NCBI RefSeq assembly: GCF_000524195.1 | Contig: NW_020170409.1 | Coordinates: 318,261-382,260 of the forward strand | Source: Echinococcus granulosus | Lineage: Eukaryota; Platyhelminthes; Cestoda; Cyclophyllidea; Taeniidae | Reading direction: 5' to 3' | Length of the DNA stretch: 64,000 bases | In this document: positions 61,173-64,000 of the stretch, piece by piece | How positions within the stretch are numbered: position 1 is the first letter of the stretch | Layout: each line of letters starts with the position of its first letter | Notes under the pieces: generated by a model | Databases searched by the model: none | Seen by the model: only the letters and a program-made list of their open reading frames with translations | What the model was told of the DNA's origin: nothing | Translations under genes and position numbers: made by a program

Positions 61173-63876
61173 CTCCTCCTTCCACGTCCTCTTCGTCAGT
61201 CGACTTTGATACAGAGACAGGACTGCCGCATGCACCTCCTACGCCCCCATGTCGCACTCGACCAGCACTCGATTCTCCTGAGGGCATATCTTTCGAGACA
61301 GCATCACTGGAACGCCTCTCCCTCGATCACGCTCCGCCTTCCGAGTCTGAGGTCGAGTCAGAAACGGAAATATCTCACTCTTTTGCCGACGGTGAAGTCG
61401 TCACCACCGCCTGTGAGGGCTGTCGGCGGTTGAAGGAGAGGTTACAGAGCCTCCAGATGGAACACACGGCGAGTTGCCAGTATCTTTGTTATTAGTGATG
61501 TCAGGTCGTATGAAGGATACCATCGTCTTTGCGAACGCTGTGGGAATGGGTATTGATGGTAGTGGGAATTCAAGAGCCAGCGGTCGAACACTGATCATGT
61601 TAATACGAAAGGGGAAATTAAAGCCCTCGGAAATGGACGCCCGTTTATAATCAGTGCCTATTTGTTATCTTGAGAATTCACTGTAAAAGTAGATTACCTT
61701 TATGTGGGCACGAAAGGAAAGATCCTAGATTAAAGGTAAAGTCATGGACTTCTACTCTATCACATTGCTTATGCCAGTCGTTTTGGTTAAGAAACGAGTG
61801 TTGATAGTGTGGGTCTTATTCAGAAAAGTCAAGAAGTTGATATCGACTGTTTTATGTTGAATCCATTGTTTGTGGCTATATGTCAACTGCTGGGGTTGGG
61901 TGTGGCAACCAAATCATTAAAGTCCTTTTTGGATTTGCTGAATGTGTAATCGTCAATGTCGAGGAGGTTCAAGAGCCTGTAGGCAGAAGACACAGTGAGT
62001 TACGACCATTCGCTCTGTTGCATCGTGTCTATCGAAGGTGGCAGGCTGTGAGAAAAAGAAAGTCAAATATGCGAAATCAGCTACCAGCCAGTTGTGGGAG
62101 CCGATTCTAACGAGATGGAATCTGGTTTGTCACATTGCTTCCATTATCGGTGCCCATTTGTTCACTTTTGAGGGATGTAAGTGCCTTTTGGAGTCGTGAA
62201 AATTAGGGGTCCAAGAGCTTCCAGAGCAACGTACATCGTGGATAGCAGGTATCCATATCGCACCATTTTATCTGGAGTGATTCTAGACCGTGCAAAGATT
62301 TACTCTTGGATTTTTTATCTTAATAAAGGAGCAGGTGGTAATGATGGAAATGTAAGATATCTAGCCTGCCACTGCGTACCTATCAACGATGTTATTTTAT
62401 GGGATAAGATGTTAAAATCTTGGAAATTCCTTTGAAATTAGCTGCGAAAGTTGGCGACAATTGTAATGTAGGGGAAGTCCATGAGTCGGACAATGAGTAT
62501 CCGTTTAACCGTGCTATGTCTTCCAACGGAGTTAATTTCTTCAATTTTTAGTGTTGCGGGAGCCGTTTTCTGAGCAAGACGATAGGCCTCTCGGACTAGC
62601 CGTAAAGTTAGTTGATTGTGTTGACTAACCAGGGTAGGTTTAAGAGCCTCTAGATATGGTGCTGTAAATCTCGAGTTAATTGTGCCTCACCGATCTGCTA
62701 GTCATCCCAAACTGGGAGAATTGAGGCTTAAACCTTTGAAATTCCTTCCTGTGTAAGCAGGTAATAGCGTAGGGCAAGAGGACCGACATAACAAGTGAAG
62801 CACACAGTGAGTTACATTTGTCTACCAGTCGGGTCAGTGGGAAGGGGAACTAAATCTTTGAAGCCTCTTTTGTGCTTTCCACGTGAACGGCTGATTAATA
62901 GGCGGAGAGATATCCAGGATGCGTTCTTCTGTTAAGTAAATTTGTCAACTTTTGGGAATAGATAAGCCATGGTGTGTGCCGGAGTGATGTTGGCAACATT
63001 TAGATCAAACGTGTAGCTCGAGTTTATAAGAATCATTGTGAGTCACTGAGCGACCGAAATAAATGGCACAATTCTTGGTGTTTCCCCTTTTGTTGACGTA
63101 TTATTTTAAAATCTCCGTTTTCACTTGGTCCGACACCACGTGGCATCTCTGTTTGCCCCTGACTGAAGTCGATCTTTTTCATGTAATGATTTCCTTGACG
63201 TTAAAATCGACAATTGTCCCAAGAAACCCATATTTTTTAGGTAAAACAGACACGTTTCTAAGTGAATTCACTACTTTCCCCAAAACATTCAAATGTCACC
63301 TTTTATTAAAATCGTGATTACGTAATTCAACGACTGAGTCTTGCTGGCATGTGTTTCCCGTGGCTCTACCGACCCGAGTTCCATAAGGAGCTGTTACTAT
63401 GATTTTGTTAGATGTTTTTCATAATTACCAATTCTCCCAGTCAAAGATTTCGCGTAGTTGAACGATAGGGATAAAAAAATTGGAATGATTTTAATTATGC
63501 ACCCAGTGCTATTTCCTTTTCTTTAGTCTTCTAAATCAAGTGAAAGAGCAATGCTTATTTTATCATTTCCCATCGCATGTGGTCTCCCAAAATGGACTTC
63601 AAGTAGCACTTGGAGGTTTGATGTGGCAGATCTAGCAGGAGTGTCTAAATTAGGAGGTTAACTAAATCAAATCCCATGTTCTTTTTCTTCATCCAGTCGG
63701 TGAGCAACCGGTTGAGCGCGACGGTGGCGGACCTGCATACGGTTAAGAAGGCGATGGAGGAGACAGAGACCCGGGCTAACGCTGAGAAGGCCCTCTTCGA
63801 GGAGCACACAGCCTCCTTTGAGCAGCGAATTAGCCAGTTGAGTCAGCGACTGGACGGTCTGCTCAAACAGTATCAG
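61173..63876 (+). CDS. rabaptin (RABEP)-like coiled-coil protein, internal exons, partial
   Basis: Rabaptins are cytosolic coiled-coil effectors of Rab5/Rab4 that act in endosome fusion. Two exons are clear: 61173-61468 (acceptor CGGCCGTCAG) and 63697-63876 (acceptor TTCATCCAG, donor TATCAG|GTTGGT). Exon 1 encodes a Ser/Pro/acidic linker with FETASLERLSL, then TACEGCRRLKERLQSLQME. Exon 2 continues as a heptad-like coil (SNRLSATVADLHTVKKAMEE, LFEEHTASFEQRISQLSQRL). Human rabaptin-5 has FDTASLGSLQM, then a Cys-x-x-Cys followed by a coil in the same order, so the match is by layout. The two exons join in phase 0 only if the first uses a GC donor (ACG|GCGAGT). The gene continues past the right edge, and 5' exons encoding the N-terminal coil were not located. 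Confidence 0.5.
61455..62960. repeat. decayed tandem duplication inside the rabaptin-like intron
   Basis: Three diverged copies of an exon-end plus donor-like segment. The real exon end has GAGCCTCCAGATGG..ACACGGCGAGTTGCC at about 61450; copies read GAGCCTGTAGGC..GACACAGTGAGTTACG near 61974-61998 and AGCACACAGTGAGTTACA near 62802. A downstream block also recurs: AATCAGTGCCTATTTGTTATC near 61648, TTATCGGTGCCCATTTGTTCAC near 62145 and a weaker copy near 62940. Spacing is about 0.5 and 0.8 kb. The alignment was by eye. Confidence 0.35.
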
Positions 63877-64000
63877 GTTGGTGAAAGTCTCCTCCCATTG
63901 CCTTTTCCGTTGTTAGCACATCGAGTGTCGCCACTGGCATTGTGGCAGTATCTCTGATCCCTGGGACCTCATCCTGCTGGCTTAGAGGACAGAAGAAAAC
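63877..64000. other. start of the next intron of the rabaptin-like gene
   Basis: Follows the donor TATCAG|GTTGGT. The window ends before another exon is recognised. Confidence 0.5.

Overview
This is nuclear DNA from a multicellular eukaryote, most likely a taeniid tapeworm (Echinococcus/Taenia group). The window has split genes with GT..AG introns from about 50 bp to many kilobases, low gene density, two 100-N assembly gaps and dispersed short repeats. The species hint comes from the 107-residue thioredoxin at 52.5-53.1 kb, which from memory is almost identical to Echinococcus granulosus thioredoxin. That match and all family assignments are by recall, because no search was run.

Layout. (1) 1839-15011, minus strand: a complete UNC45 myosin/HSP90 co-chaperone gene. 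I assembled 14 exons with consistent splice phases (1050 codons before the stop). The last exon is separated from the rest by a 2.9-kb intron holding a repeat copy. (2) 21393-41645, minus strand: the 5' part (four phase-consistent exons over 20 kb) of a gene whose product begins Met-Gly-Asn-Cys-Cys, a likely lipidated N-terminus. It carries an acidic Trp-Asp motif, so an AP1AR/gadkin-like identity is possible but weak; its 3' end is not resolved. (3) 41872-51464, plus strand: a complete SMC2 condensin ATPase gene, 15 exons, 1215 codons. Its start codon lies only 226 bp from the start codon of gene 2, head to head. (4) 52509-53117, plus strand: thioredoxin, three exons. (5) 61173-64000, plus strand: internal exons of a coiled-coil gene resembling rabaptin (RABEP), running off the right edge. 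Its 5' exons are uncertain.

The rest is intron or intergenic sequence. It contains six roughly 196-bp LTR-like repeat copies (three clustered at 58.2-59.8 kb), a second pair of diverged repeats, a decayed mariner transposase fragment, simple repeats, a strikingly T-poor patch at 56.2-56.75 kb, and what look like decayed tandem duplications inside the rabaptin-like intron. A/T strand skew appears to follow gene direction, with the coding strand T-rich, which helps in reading the unassigned stretches.

The genes are ordinary housekeeping and cytoskeletal genes with no operon-like relationship: myosin folding (UNC45), endosomal trafficking candidates (AP1AR-like, RABEP-like), chromosome condensation (SMC2) and redox control (thioredoxin). 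I found no CRISPR arrays and no convincing tRNA or rRNA genes.
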